NCBI GenBank assembly: GCA_965644295.1
Contig: CBFFRP010000412.1
Coordinates: 1 to 64,000 of the forward strand
DNA from: Paraphysomonas bandaiensis
Lineage: Eukaryota > Chrysophyceae
DNA: 64,000 nucleotides
Direction of reading: 5' to 3'
Under the pieces are notes generated by a model. That model was not told the DNA's origin and searched no databases. It was given only the letters and a program-made list of their open reading frames with translations. Positions 44,546 to 56,653 of this stretch are shown one piece after another. The stretch's first letter is position 1, and each line of letters begins with the position of its first letter. A program made the position numbers and the translations under genes.

Positions 44546-44810
44546 TATTAGGATTCAGCTTAATACATGATTGTATCTGTGAGTTATAATGTTCAATGAA
44601 ATATACCATGAACTGAATTAGAGAGAGTATCTGTCGAAGATACGTGATCGTCATCATAACGTCGTCATTATCAGTTACACTTCTAACTATTCCGTTGTGC
44701 ATGATAGTACGTTCTATATTGTTATTCATAATTTTCACTCTATCGTGTTCATTACTTACACTCTAATAATCACAACATTGTTTTACTATTATAAAGATCA
44801 ATTCTTTATT
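44546..44810 (+). repeat. 3' LTR of the copia element
   Basis: Identical to the 5' LTR over 265 bp and followed by the target duplication ACTAT. Confidence 0.97.
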
Positions 44811-44815
44811 ACTAT

Positions 44816-47020
44816 CTAGAACGAATGAAAATTGTAGAGTGTCATAACTGGTACCAACTTAAGAAGACAAAACTAGCTAAATTCTAGAGACAATGATAAC
44901 ACTCTGATAGAAAGCACTGCATTATAAAAAATAATATATTAATATATATATAATGTTGTGATTGGTTTACAGTTTGTTGAAAATGAATTGTCATAATGTT
45001 TATATTGCATCATTGAAGTGTATTTAGAGAGCACCAGAATGAGAGTAATTTGTTGTTGAACTTTGAGAGATGTTTATATTTTAAAAATTCTATGTACACA
45101 ACAACCATTATCTGAATGATGTTCTGTCTAGTGGGGATGGGTTAGGTATGGTATGTTGAGTTTTGCTGTTTAAGCAATTAAAAGCTGTAATTCTAAGATA
45201 TTGGAATTATGACGGTTACTGGAGAATACAGTAGTGGTTAACTGTATTATGAGAAGTAATGAGAACTGAATATATATTGACCATACGAGAAGATAGTGAC
45301 GATATAAGATCGTACTAGAAATGAGTGGTAGTAGAGATAACGTGATGTATTGTTTATTATATTTATTATAATCTTCCCTAATTTTATAATAAGATTCATG
45401 AGTGAATACACGTCCAGTTAACTTAGTAAATCATTCAATTGTGTCATGGTAGTACAGTACACTGTATAGTGCGTATAGTGGTGTGTTGTATTCAGCAGTG
45501 GTGCGTGGAATAGGTAAGAGCGTTACATTTTTCCAACAGGAGATGAAATGCTTGGTCCAATACTATGTAGTGGGGGTTGGAAAAATGAGAACTTTGTATC
45601 ACTTTCACCACACTTCTTAGTAGGTTCTGTTGCAGCACTGATTAGTTTTACCGTTTTACCCAGCTTGTTTTAAAATTGTCATTCCTATCTAGTTGCCAGT
45701 GTTATTTATTGTGGAGATTGGTTAGCGACTCAGGGGACACTTATTTTAATCTAGATTATAGACATCTACTTCATGTAGTACTTAATCAAAGTAGCATGTA
45801 GCTGCTGTGATTGGACACCATCCAGCAACAGGTACGAAATATGTAGAAAAACTCAATATATATTTACTGTGGTAATGAGAATTCCTGAAAGCAATCGACT
45901 CACTCAAAATGTAGCAGATTTAGTGCGAGTTTTTGATGAATTAAAGGCGTTGTTAACAGTCAAGATGATAAAGGTGACAAAAGAACTGAACTAAGAAGTA
46001 ACAGGATAGAAAGTACAGCAAAGTACTGCAAGGCAAAATTTGTTATGAAGACCTTGCTGAAGATATGCAAGGATAGAGGTTTTGGGAAAGCGTGTGACGT
46101 AGCAAAACTGCCAGATACGTCAGCCAATAAATTATTTAGTGACTGCTTAAGTCCGCAATTAGCAGTGGCGATGATGTGTCAATGAGTAGAATGGCTGAAT
46201 TATCCTATATAATACTTTATAACAAGCTGAATAGTATTCGAAGTAATTAATGAGCGATACGCAGTGCATAAAAATGTTCTGTGTCAACCCATGAATTGGA
46301 GTGAGTTCTCTCCGACTTTCATCACTCCTGTAAGTACCGTTTGAGCGCCATAAATTTAATGGAGCACATACATATATATACATACATATAGTGCGTATAT
46401 TCCCTAACCCATATATATATTATACATAGCCATACTGATAGCTGTGGTAGCTTAAGCTCTGAATTCGCCTTATTCTACCATCTTTACTATGTTGTTTTGT
46501 TGTCTCTGAGATCATAGGGAGGAACAACTCGCCTTGTTTATGATCCACACACACAATTCCGTCGAAATACGTGTACGGAAGAGCTTAGATCAATGCTTTA
46601 CTGATGTTATAAGATCATTAATTCATGTGTGCAATCTCATAGTGATGTCATGTATGCATCACTAATTCATCAAGCAACAGATCCAGAAACACATATCTAG
46701 ATATGTGGTATGGTATTATGTATTATGTAATACATCCCTTTATACATCATAATCCCACTCACTGCAGTATACCGGTATACGGTATATTCCTACGCTTTGT
46801 GATGTGTATTCTGTTTTTATGTATTCACAGATGCGCTGTAGTGTTGTTTGTATGTACTCTGTATGATGCATGATGCGCATGCACTCTGTATGACTACATA
46901 CATACTCCTCTATCTCCTTTTGAGAATTAGCATTGCTTTAGATGGGATATATTTGCAATCAATTTGCTATTAAATTTCCAAATTATAACAGTCCAGTCAG
47001 TGGTTACAGTGAAAAATATA
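44816..47020. other. Intergenic, with dispersed repeat at 45195-45450
   Basis: AT-rich. Apart from the dispersed repeat listed separately and a GGTATAC-type palindrome near 46771-46790, I see no supported feature. A short frame near 45875 (MRIPESNRLTQNVADLVRVF) is isolated. Confidence 0.45.
45195..45450 (-). repeat. Dispersed ~240-bp repeat (possible solo LTR), copy 1
   Basis: The reverse complement of this segment matches 63299-63530 with small indels. On the minus strand it runs from TGACACAATTG to TCTCCAGTAAC, the TG-start layout of an LTR, but I found no target duplication. Confidence 0.7.
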
Positions 47021-48731
47021 ATGACTGACGATAGCGCTATGGATATTGTGGAAGAGGTCAGCTGCACCGCAGTGGTGGATGAATTGGCACAACAATACAA
47101 CGACCTCGAAGACCAGATAGCCGTATCATCTGATTGTGCTGTGGAAGGCTACAAATCCATAATTCAAAATTCCAGAATGGATGACGATGCAGTTAAAATA
47201 AAAGAAAAATGTATTTATGGGTAAGTCTGTCCGCTGAGCGGTAACTGAATGTCATAAGAAATGTGTAAAGGTTGGCGCGCACTTATACGAGCATGTCAAG
47301 GTTTAATGAAGTGATGGGCCTCTTGCACTATAGCAACACTTTTTTCAGTGCTATCCCGAAAGCGAAAACTGCTAAAATTGTGCGAAATATAATCGATATT
47401 CTGTCAACAATACCTAATTCGATTGATGTTCAAATCCGCCTTTGTCGTGATGTCATTGCGTGGTGCAAGGAAGAAAAGCGTACATTTCTACGGCAACGTG
47501 TTGAGAGCAAGGTAATCCAAATTAGCGCAGCATATTGTCTATTTTCAAGTCCGTTTGTAAATAGTTGGCTGGGCTGTTGCTACAACAAAAGCACGGACAA
47601 GAAGCGATGACTCTAATCGCGGGGCTACTAAGGTGCGATGAGACTATGCAGACGTAGTCTAATGAATTCTTTGCAGAGAGTTGAAGAAGTTGGACGACAA
47701 ACAAATGCTCACTGAAGTTCACCTGCTAGAGAGCAGAGTAAATCATTCGCTTCAGAATATCCCAAAAGGTAAGTGTGCTCTTTCTTGTGCTTGCTGTACT
47801 TGTTCGCGCAACTGATATGGAGTGGTGTGACTGACATATGCATAGCTAAAGCTGCCTTGACCGCGGCCCGAACGGCAGCTAACTCTATCTACGTAACTCC
47901 CCTGCTCCAGGCTGAGCTCGATGAGATGTCTGGCACACTCTATTGCGAAGAGAATGATAATGTCACAGGGTACTCATACTTTCTCGAGGTGAGCAACTAT
48001 ATTCCAAACTGAATGACGTATGAAATAACTTTGTCTTGTATTTCTGTGCTTAGGCGTTTGAGGCTTACGACTCGTGTAAAGACCCCCGTGCAGTACATTC
48101 CCTTAAGTATATGTGTCTGTGCAAGATATTGGGCGGGCACCCAAGTGAGGTGCCTACTATTCTCTCAGGCAAACATGGACTGAAGTATTCCGGCAGCAAC
48201 AATGCTGATCTGGAGGCTATGACAGCTGTTGCCGATGCGGCAAAGAAGAGATCCCTGGAAGATTTTGAGGAGACTGTCGTCAAGTATTCAGCTCTCCTTA
48301 AATCTGATGATCTTATATCGCATCACCTAGATCTTTTATACGACCAGATGCTCGAGTCGAACCTTCTCAAGATTATTCATCCATTCAGTTGTGTCGAAAT
48401 ATCTCACGTCGCTAAGCTTATAAAGATGGGCGTGGCTTTGATAGAACGAAAACTCTCACAGATGATCTTGGATCGGACTATATCTGGAATTCTTGAACAG
48501 GGGAAAGGACACCTTGTTATTTACGATGCAGCACATGAAGACACGAGTTTTACACAAGGTGTAGAGATTATCAGCAATATGGGCTTGGTCGTGGACGCAC
48601 TGTCATCAAGAGCGAAGGGTCTCTCGACGAAAACTCTCGAAGAAAATAAAAGAGTTGAAGCCAGTGATGCGAAAGGTGATGACTCCCAGGTGAAGCCGGA
48701 GTCGCCCGCAAAGGATACGACCAAGAAGTGA
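47021..48731 (+). CDS. PSMD11: 26S proteasome lid subunit Rpn6 (6 exons, 473 aa)
   Basis: Rpn6 is a PCI-domain scaffold that clamps the regulatory lid to the 20S core. Exons are 47021-47220, 47271-47511, 47565-47632, 47677-47768, 47846-47988 and 48054-48731. The introns are 44-77 bp and all phases agree (474 codons). The N-terminal half is TPR-like helices with conserved [27 protein letters not shown] and [15 protein letters not shown]. The PCI/winged-helix region (~300-435) has [20 protein letters not shown] and [20 protein letters not shown], near-identical in style to animal and fungal Rpn6. A Lys/Glu-rich C-terminal extension of ~35 residues makes it longer than the human protein (422 aa). 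The gene appears intact. Confidence 0.96.
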
Positions 48732-49392
48732 ACTAGGATTTAATTAGAATTGAAGGACTGAGTATTAGAGGTGCACCAATAATAAGGATATTCTAATTGA
48801 AATTTGAAGATGGTTTGATAGCGAAGTGTGACAGCCAAATTAAAATAATGACCTATGATAACACTTCAATGGGGCACCGATTATTCGTGTATATTATAAT
48901 TATATATATTCTATAATATTTAGCAATATTTGACATTTGGATCAGGGCCTGGTAACAATTTATGACAGTGCCTAGTTCCCGACAATTATAATAGCCATTA
49001 TTGGCCATAAATACCTAAGTAAATAATACCTCTCCTAATAGATAATGTGGTGCTCAGAGCTGCGTACCAATTAATTGACGCAGGTTATAGTCAATTGTAA
49101 TTGCAATTATTACTAGCTGACTCAATTTCAATTATTGCAATTAATTGCAATTATGCCATACTGCACTACATTAGCTGCCAATATAGCTACCTCAACTGTC
49201 GTTTCATTCCAGAATTGACTTTTGAACATTTTTACTAGTTTAGATCGTTATAATATAAAAGTAATATCTTCTTGTATGCCAACCTCTGATTAAGTTTCGC
49301 ATCTTGAATCGTCATGATACTTCCGTTTCAGAGTTATATAGCAATATAGTAATTACAGTTCTCCACATTGTATTTAACGTATAGCTTAGGGA
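48732..49392. other. Intergenic, with AT-rich palindromic repeat at 49065-49155
   Basis: The segment CAATTAATTGACGCAGG to ATTGCAATTAT parallels 19390-19515. Nothing else is recognisable. Confidence 0.45.
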
Positions 49393-49788
49393 ACCCTCAA
49401 CAAAAGTTGGACTCGCACCTTTTCGTGGTGTTCTGGAGGATATGTACCGGAGATATTTCTCCGGGAAACTATAGTGAGTCGCATAGATATTGTTCTGCAC
49501 ACTTGTAGCTAAATACTTGGGTGGTACAAGGGACAATAAGAAGTGTAGACGTCTTTGGGCCTTGACGAATAACAGCAGCCATCCGGGAATGAGCCCACCT
49601 CCGGCTTGTTCACCTTAAGGACAGAAAGCGAAAGTGGTTTCACCTTGGTGTTTGCGGTGATGCACAAGCAGCTTTCGAAGCGCTAAATAGTAAGATATCA
49701 GAGTTAATCACTAGTTATATAAATTTTTTGATACATATAATAGTTCTGATTCTTACGCGCGTATTGCTAGAAATCAGACATACACTAC
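49393..49788 (+). repeat. Non-autonomous retroposon copy
   Basis: Same layout as 3460-3900: ACTCGCACCTTTTCGTGGTG, the CCGGAGATATTTCTCCGG hairpin, CATCCGGGAATGAGCCCACC, then the structured block with outer stem CGAAAG/CTTTCG (49628-49684) and the tail. Confidence 0.8.
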
Positions 49789-49863
49789 TATCTTAGGGAA
49801 TCATATATATATATATATATATGTATTCCAACACTCCCACTCAATGCATGTATAAACGTGTAT

Positions 49864-50249
49864 TAGCAATAGGCGTGTAAGAGTCAGAACTATTATATAT
49901 ATATGTATCAAAAAAATTCAACTAACTAGTGCTAAATTCCGATATCCTACTATTTAACGCTTCGAAAGCTGCTTGTGCGCCACCGCAAACACCACAAGGT
50001 GAAACCACTTTCGCTCTATCACTCAAAGCAAACGCGATGAGCAAGCAGGATGTTGATATACCTGGCATCTGCTGACTTCAGAATTTTGAGTCCTTAAGGT
50101 GAGCAGCCGGGGTGCTTGACTTCAGCTGGCATCCCACTAACCCGGATGCCCTTGAGGTGGGCCCATTCTTGAAGGCCTGTTTATTCGTCAGGCCCCAAAG
50201 ACATCTACAGAAGTGACACAAATTAGTGTCCCTTGCATGACACTAGCAT
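49864..50249 (-). repeat. Non-autonomous retroposon copy, left arm of a palindrome
   Basis: The minus-strand copy carries a ~70-bp insertion (AATTCTGAAGTCAGCAGATG and following) just before the structured block. It matches 50632-50990 in reverse complement over nearly its whole length. Confidence 0.85.
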
Positions 50250-50311
50250 TTGGCCCATTCTACACTTGCATTATATCTGTTTATCATAATATGGCGTTCA
50301 CCAGCCACTCC

Positions 50312-50370
50312 TACTAACCCTAACCCTAACCATAACCATAACCATAACCCTAACCATAATATTGTATATA
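50312..50370. repeat. Interstitial telomere-like repeat (CCCTAA/CCATAA)
   Basis: CTAACCCTAACCCTAACC is followed by ACCATAA units and another ACCCTAACC. It lies in the spacer of the retroposon palindrome. Confidence 0.8.
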
Positions 50371-50447
50371 TAGTCACACATCAGTAACTGAATTTACTTC
50401 CTATGTAACCACATTCATACCTTAAATGCCTATTGCACAATAGTCGG

Positions 50448-50996
50448 ACTCCCACCTTTTCGTGATATTCTGGGGATAAGTACCGGAGATATTCCTGTCA
50501 ACTTATTGACAAATATTGTGTGTAGTAGGGGGGACACAAATTAGTTTATACGGTAAACTAAGGTGAGCCATATATATATATCATATAGCCAGTAGATATT
50601 GTTCTGATAACTCGTACCCGAATACTTGGGTGGTACAAAGGACACTAATTTGAGTCACTTCTGTAGACGTATTTGGGGACTGACGAATAAACAGGCCTTC
50701 GGGTTATAGTGGGATGCCAGCTGAAGTCAAGCACCCCGGCTGCTCACCTTAAGGACTCAAAATTCTGAAGTCAGCAGATGCCAGGTATATCAACATCCTG
50801 CTTGCTCATCGCGTTTGCTTTGAGTGATAGAGCGAAAGTGGTTTCACCTTGTGGTGTTTGCGGTGGCGCACAAGCAGCTTTCGAAGCGTTAAATAGTAGG
50901 ATATCGGAATTTAGCACTAGTTAGTTGAATTTTTTTGATACATATATATATAATAGTTCTGACTCTTACACGCCTATTGCTAATAATCAGACATTC
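50448..50996 (+). repeat. Non-autonomous retroposon copy, right arm of a palindrome
   Basis: The plus-strand copy contains the same ~70-bp private insertion as the left arm. In its 5' part the CCGGAGATATT hairpin is disrupted by ~70 bp of unrelated sequence. The structured block is at 50826-50886, with outer stem CGAAAG/CTTTCG. Confidence 0.85.
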
Positions 50997-51427
50997 CCTA
51001 TAGTACTGACTTCTCTATACTTATAATGATTTGTAGTACATGTGTTTCTCTCGTCACACTCTATGTTCTAATCGGTAACGACGCCTATGTTTTTGAACCA
51101 TGTGATCTTGAATCATAGTACATCAATCCATGCAGTTGATGTCACTAATATCGCATATTACATATAATTTCCTAGCTGTATAGGTACATATCAAGGTATA
51201 CAAATAACAGATATCAATTCAAGATCAATATAATATGACAAGATACATTACTAGAAAAACACTTTCGAGATTGTGCAGCAGTATATCCACTTTTACACCC
51301 TAACTCCTAACCCCAATATGGATATTTCGTATGAAGCTTTTCAAATTCAATATGCATACATCAAAGTAGCATTACTTGCTTCAGCGAAGTGGTATTATAT
51401 GCAATAGTCAGTATACAATTGCTTCAA

Positions 51428-51492
51428 CAACTGCAACGCTAAATTAGTTCTGACGTTTAAACGCCTGTAGCTAATAATAAGACATTCACTAC
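51428..51492 (+). repeat. Short LINE/retroposon 3' tail
   Basis: This holds only the distal tail, CTGACGTTTAAACGCCTGTA to GACATTCACTA, comparable with 13823-13895. Confidence 0.5.
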
Positions 51493-51859
51493 TACTATAA
51501 CCTCCTTATAACATGTGGTTCAATATATCTACAACAACTGTGTATCATTTCATGTATTTATGACTAAAATATACAAACTAAACGGATGCGTGTTGCGACT
51601 TAGGATTAAATCACCAAAGCTACGATTGGAGGGGAAGTGATCCACAATATCAGAGAATTCATTTGCTTTTATTATTCTGTCGTTACGTTGACGTACCTTA
51701 TATATAATTTCATGCAATAGAAAACTAGTACAATCGACGCAACCTCTTATCGCTCAATACAGATAGAAATTAGACATAATACAATCTCTAATAACTTCCA
51801 CAAAATAGCAATAACTATCTCATGAAAAAATACTCAAAATTTGTAAAAGCATTTTTCAT
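51493..51859. other. Intergenic
   Basis: AT-rich 3' flank of the following gene; no feature seen. Confidence 0.45.
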
Positions 51860-54800
51860 CTACGCATTGTACAAAGGGTTAGCAGTATCGAACTCGGATA
51901 CATTTTCTTCCAATCCAACTTGAACTTCGAAATCTGATGATCTGATATCATGGGGAGTGTCTGGTTGGATGGAGAAATTCTTTGTAGATAAATCAAAGGT
52001 CACTTGACTACATTCGTCATCAACAACGGAGTCATACTCTTTGCCAGTTATCTCACGTAAAGACTTGCGAATCCTCATACTAACACCTTCAACTTCTGTA
52101 CATGGCTGTGATACGTTTTGATCAGCATGACCTCCCAAATTTCTCTTCTGCTTAGTGTTCAAAAAAACTATCAAAAGTACGGCTACAGCCATTATCACAC
52201 AAAGGGCTAATACGACTGTGACCATCACGACATTGGAACCTTTATTTGTGTGATTGGCATCGTCATCTACAGATGTCGATACAGAACATGCTTGGCCCGT
52301 TTTGTTTCCACCTCCATACACCTGGTCAAAGCACGACAATTCGTTACCCACCCGTACTTCTGAGACATCCACGCCATACCAGGTTGTCAGAGTGGAATCA
52401 GTCTTCCAGCGAGAAAAACCAACACCAATTTTAATATATGGTGGCTTGTCGTCATTGTACGCTGTCAGTACATTGTGTTCCGACAACAGCAAAGTTTCTC
52501 CCAACCAAACTTTAATTGCACCCGCACCATTGTACTGCATGTCTATATAAAATACCCAGTCCATCCATACACCGGTTTCAACCTCGCGATAAACAGTGTA
52601 AGATGAACAAGTATTGATACGTGACATAAACGACTTATGACCGCATACTACCACTTGGTACCGGGTGCCGTCCGTGATGCGGAGCCGCATCGACGGCGTG
52701 AAGTCTCCTTTCCCTCTCATCAACTCGAATATATTAAAAAACTCGTGTTCACTACCAGTAAATGTGCGTCCTTCCCATGTAAAATTAGTAGGAATTCGAA
52801 ATCTCAACCCAAACCAGTACTTTCCCGTTGTAGTCGGAATTACCGTTGGGTTTTGCTCAAGCTGTGAATTTAGGCATGATTTGTCATCGCAATAGCTTAA
52901 TCCAAAAGCAATGTAATTCGGATACTCATTTCTCAATGTGGTTTCTCCACCGGATGACGGTGGCAGGATATGTATAATGGACGCAGTATCTCCAGATACC
53001 ACAGAATCCCACATTGCGACATCGAAGAATTGCTCGTTAAGTAATAGGGATGATGCTGTTGGTAAAGAAGTAGGTACTGGGGTGGGAATGAGAGTGGGAC
53101 CCTGTGACTTGAAGCCAACTTCACTTGGTGCAATGGATGGTGAAAAAGTGGGTATTTGGGTTGGCGCTGTGGTTGGGGACACAGATGGTGGGCGCGTAGA
53201 TGAATAATTACTCACTATATTAGCAGCATCCGTAAAAGTGCGCACATCGTAGTTCGCGTTCACATATGCCATTAACTCTTCCAGAATAGACAATTTCGCA
53301 GTATCTAGATTTGTGCACTCGTTATCTACCGCGAACTCGAAAGGATGGAGCATCATCACAGCAAAACCCTGGTTAGCTACATAAAATACAATACATTATC
53401 TATGAGCGCAACAAAACGAGACGCTGCTCACCAATTTGAGACTCTATCCACCCTTTGGCCTTGTCTATATCGCCTGGACGCGAATAGTCCTCCCAGTACA
53501 ACTCGTCGCCAAGAACGGCTCCTGCAGGAAGAATGTGTATATCATTTCGTACTATATTCGGCGCCACAACGTTGTTTCCAGGGGGACAATAAATTACACT
53601 ACTAGAATCAATAGCCCACTCACATTGTCCACTTAGTATATTCATACCCTCAGATTTCATTGCCAGAAAAGTGTTGTCGTCGAAAGTGTTATAAGGGGCT
53701 ATAAAAGTACTGGCAACTACCCCAGTGGCGGAAAATATCTGGGCGTTAGTTGAAGCTAAGTCGTTTTGTTGCCAGTCGAAAGACTTGCCAGCAAAGGACG
53801 CATGAGAGTACGAGTGGTCGGCAATTTCTACCAGTGGACTGGCGGATACGCGTTGCAGGTAGGTGACGAGATCAGAACTCTGACTCAAATGCATACCCAG
53901 AACTCCAAGATTAACAGGAATTTGCTTCTGCAAAAAAAGATCAATGACCATTCTTGCTATACTTTCGCACCACCAGGCCTGGACGTCATCCAACCGGAAA
54001 ACAACAACTGGTCTCATAGGCGTTTGGGTGGGTCTCGATGTGGTGGACGGTGCTTTAGAAGGAGGGTTAGTCCACGGGCGCGTTGGAAACATTGATGGCA
54101 TATCTGTCGGAGTAATCGTAGGTGAAGGTGAGGGTAAAGTTGTAGGAGGAGGGGAAGGGTCTACTGTCGGAACATTCGACGGTGAGGTTGTCGGTGGCAG
54201 GGTCGGGCGAGGTGTCGGGCTGTTCGCAGCACGAGTTGGAAAATTGGTTGGGCTGAAAGAGGGTGATACGCTGGGCTCTCTTGTCGGTTCTATTGTAGGG
54301 TTGTTTGTAGGATTTACTGTCGGTTGTAGTGTAGATTTTATTGTTGGCGATACAGTGGGAAGCAATGTATCAGTATCAGGAGAACTCCCAGTCAAAGCGC
54401 CAACAGCATTTGTAAACGTCATCACATCCCACCTACCACGGCTATACGATATTAGGTCACGTAAGACCTGTACTTTGGCTGAGTTAAGAGTAGTACACTC
54501 TGTACTAGTTGCGAACTCTACAGGATGAAGCATTACTACAGAGAATCCCTGGTTGGCTGCATAACGAATCATTATAAAAAATAAAGTACCTCAAACATGG
54601 AATAAAAACTACATTTTTGCACCACACATATGTCGACTTGCAAAAATACTGTGGATGTATAACGCATGTACCACATGTCACATGGCAGACCTATCTGTGT
54701 TTCAATCCAACCAATTGCAGATGACAAGCTTCCCTCTAAGGAGTAGTCATTCCAATACGCTTGACTCCCGAGCACTGCCCCTGCCGGTAAGGAGTAGATA

Positions 54801-55330
54801 CCATTCCAGCCAATATTAGGAGCAACAACGTTGCTCCCAGGGGGGCAATAAAGAATAATTTCGGTGTAAGGTACCCAAGCACATTCTGCACTAATAATAT
54901 TCATATCTTCTGCAAGCATTGCATACGGTGTTGTGGAATCATACGTATTGTATGGAGTAATAAACGATATCGCCTCTTTCCCTGTGACATCTTGTATCAT
55001 GGAATTAGCTGATGACAAATCACTGCGCTGCCAGCTCAATGTCTTCCCATTAAACGATTGGTGCTGGTTAGAGTGGCTAGTCATTTCTAACAATGGATTG
55101 CTTGCAATATCAGTTAAGTATGACGCTATGTTCACACTTTGGTCCAAATATTTCCCAATAATACCTATGTTGAGTTCAACTTCTTCTTCAATAAAGATAT
55201 CAATTATCGTTTTCGAAATATCTTCGCACCAGTAGGCTTGTACGTCGTCAAGGCGGAACGAGACAACTGGCCTGGAGCTTGCCTGCGGGGTCCAGCCCGT
55301 CAAGAGCAGAACTACAATCCACTCCCACAT
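51860..55330 (-). CDS. Membrane-anchored tandem polysaccharide deacetylase with lyase-like domain (3 exons, 1093 aa)
   Basis: Exons on the minus strand are 55330-54691, 54556-53432 and 53376-51860. The introns are 134 and 55 bp, both phase 1, and the join gives 1094 codons. A signal peptide (~1-19) leads into deacetylase-like domain 1 (~20-270), with RPVVSFRLDDVQAYW, then TSHSNQH and FITPYNTYDS. A PT-repeat linker spans ~276-395. Domain 2 (~396-645) has RLDDVQAWW, ADHSYSH and FIAPYNTFDD. A second PT linker is at ~651-698. A beta-sandwich region (~705-940) with GKYWFGLRFRIPTNF, GSEHEFFNIFEL and MRLRITDGTRYQVVV resembles the Polysacc_lyase (heparin-lyase-like) family. A transmembrane helix at ~970-994 precedes a ~100-residue cytoplasmic tail. 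Domain 2 keeps the usual D-D...HxxxH pattern (DHSYSH), whereas domain 1 has SHSNQH. The role is probably at the cell surface or wall. Confidence 0.88.
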
Positions 55331-55348
55331 ACTTTAGTGATTGAATGA

Positions 55349-56203
55349 TGATAATATATGACAACAACTCCGCACTGGTGGTGACTGTTTATTTTATCTT
55401 CTCACAGTTACGTTAAAATGTTTAAATCGCAAGATATGCGATGATGTTACCAACTCGCACATATATAAAACGTCGTATTGCTGTATAATGCTGTTGTAGT
55501 TGAAGATCATCGTATCATCGTGCACTGTCGTAATGTAACAATGTCTTTACGTACGTACTGTAACACGGAACAAAGACTGAAACCTCCATTTTTTTGAATC
55601 GAAACTATGTAAAATTGTAAATTCCGTATTATTGGTATACAATGTATGTATTTTGTATATACGGTTGCTGGTATACTGGTGTTGTATGACCATATGTATA
55701 GACACACAGACAGTCTATTGTGGGGTGAAATTATGACCCCACCTGCAGATTAAAACAAAGGACGATTGATGCTTATATACATGCACATTACAATGTTCCT
55801 ATGTTGCTGGTAAAATCACCTGCTGCCGAGTTTCCCAGGAACATTTGTTGCTGAAAATGTATAAGTTTTTTTTAGCAACAAATGCTCCTCAAAAGATGTT
55901 CCTATATGTATAAGGAAAACCCTTCGATCATTTTTTTCATTTTGGAGGGGAACAATTGTCGAATGAGATCATACGAAGGATCCGATAGGAAGGAACCAGT
56001 CTACAAGCAACCCACCACTCACAACGGTCCTAATAAAGATGTCATTACCAGCTGTTATCATCTATGTGTTGTGTGAATACAATGTAATGGAGTAATATGG
56101 AGCGCACAAGTGACATTGGTGAGGGTGGACTTTAGATTCCATTCAGACTCTCTTTCCGTACATACGATGTACTCACAATAGTGACTATCGCGTTGCCCGC
56201 AGT
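55349..56203. other. Upstream flank of the deacetylase gene; no gene seen
   Basis: Mostly AT-rich. 55795-55915 contains a pair of near-inverted AACATTTGTTGCT / AGCAACAAATG segments. No coding signal is convincing. Confidence 0.4.
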
Positions 56204-56653
56204 TTGTCAGAGTGGCCAAATCTCGAACCAGGAGGACTCGCGCCGTCACCGGAAGGCTTGCCAATAGAAGATCACGAACGTTTTTCTCGTTTCGCATGTA
56301 CAATCACCCACCATATGCTCACTTGGGTTGGATGTATGTATTACATTGAGCTTCCCCGAAGCTATTCTCAGTGTTCCTCAATAAGGGCCATGGAGACATG
56401 CAATATTTCGCCAGGGGTTGATGTACTCACATCGTGGAGTATACATATCAGAAACCAATGCACATACATAAATGGTCCTTATTTGAAGAGGGCCGTACTA
56501 CAAGGTGACGATGTCATAGATGGCACAACTCTTGATCAACAGATATCGGACTTGCGGAATTCAATACGAGCTCTAAGTTTAATATTGCTGAGCTTAGAGG
56601 TGCTCATTCCGAAATGCGAACTTAGCTTAATGAGATTAAGGATTTATTATTGA
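56204..56653 (+). CDS. Unsupported ORF or gene fragment (149 aa)
   Basis: An open frame with mixed composition and a helical C-terminal part (TTLDQQISDLRNSIRALSLI). No recognised domain, and the start lacks context. It may be an exon of a decayed gene that includes the PT-like remnant at 57202. Low confidence. Confidence 0.2.
   Translation: MSEWPNLEPGGLAPSPEGLPIEDHERFSRFACTITHHMLTWVGCMYYIELPRSYSQCSSIRAMETCNISPGVDVLTSWSIHIRNQCTYINGPYLKRAVLQGDDVIDGTTLDQQISDLRNSIRALSLILLSLEVLIPKCELSLMRLRIYY

Larger units (their letters stand above)
39076..44810 (+). mobile_element. Ty1/copia LTR retrotransposon, apparently intact
   Basis: 5735 bp, flanked by the 5-bp duplication ACTAT at 39071-39075 and 44811-44815. 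The two 265-bp LTRs are identical by eye, and the single ORF is uninterrupted. This points to a very recent insertion and possibly an active element. A related solo LTR sits at 23268-29703. The LTR ends are TATTAG...TTTATT rather than the usual TG...CA. Confidence 0.97.

Noticed and set aside
53944-54528. 194-aa plus-strand ORF rich in GVGEGEG-like repeats
   Set aside because: It is the antisense shadow of the PT-repeat linker of the deacetylase gene.
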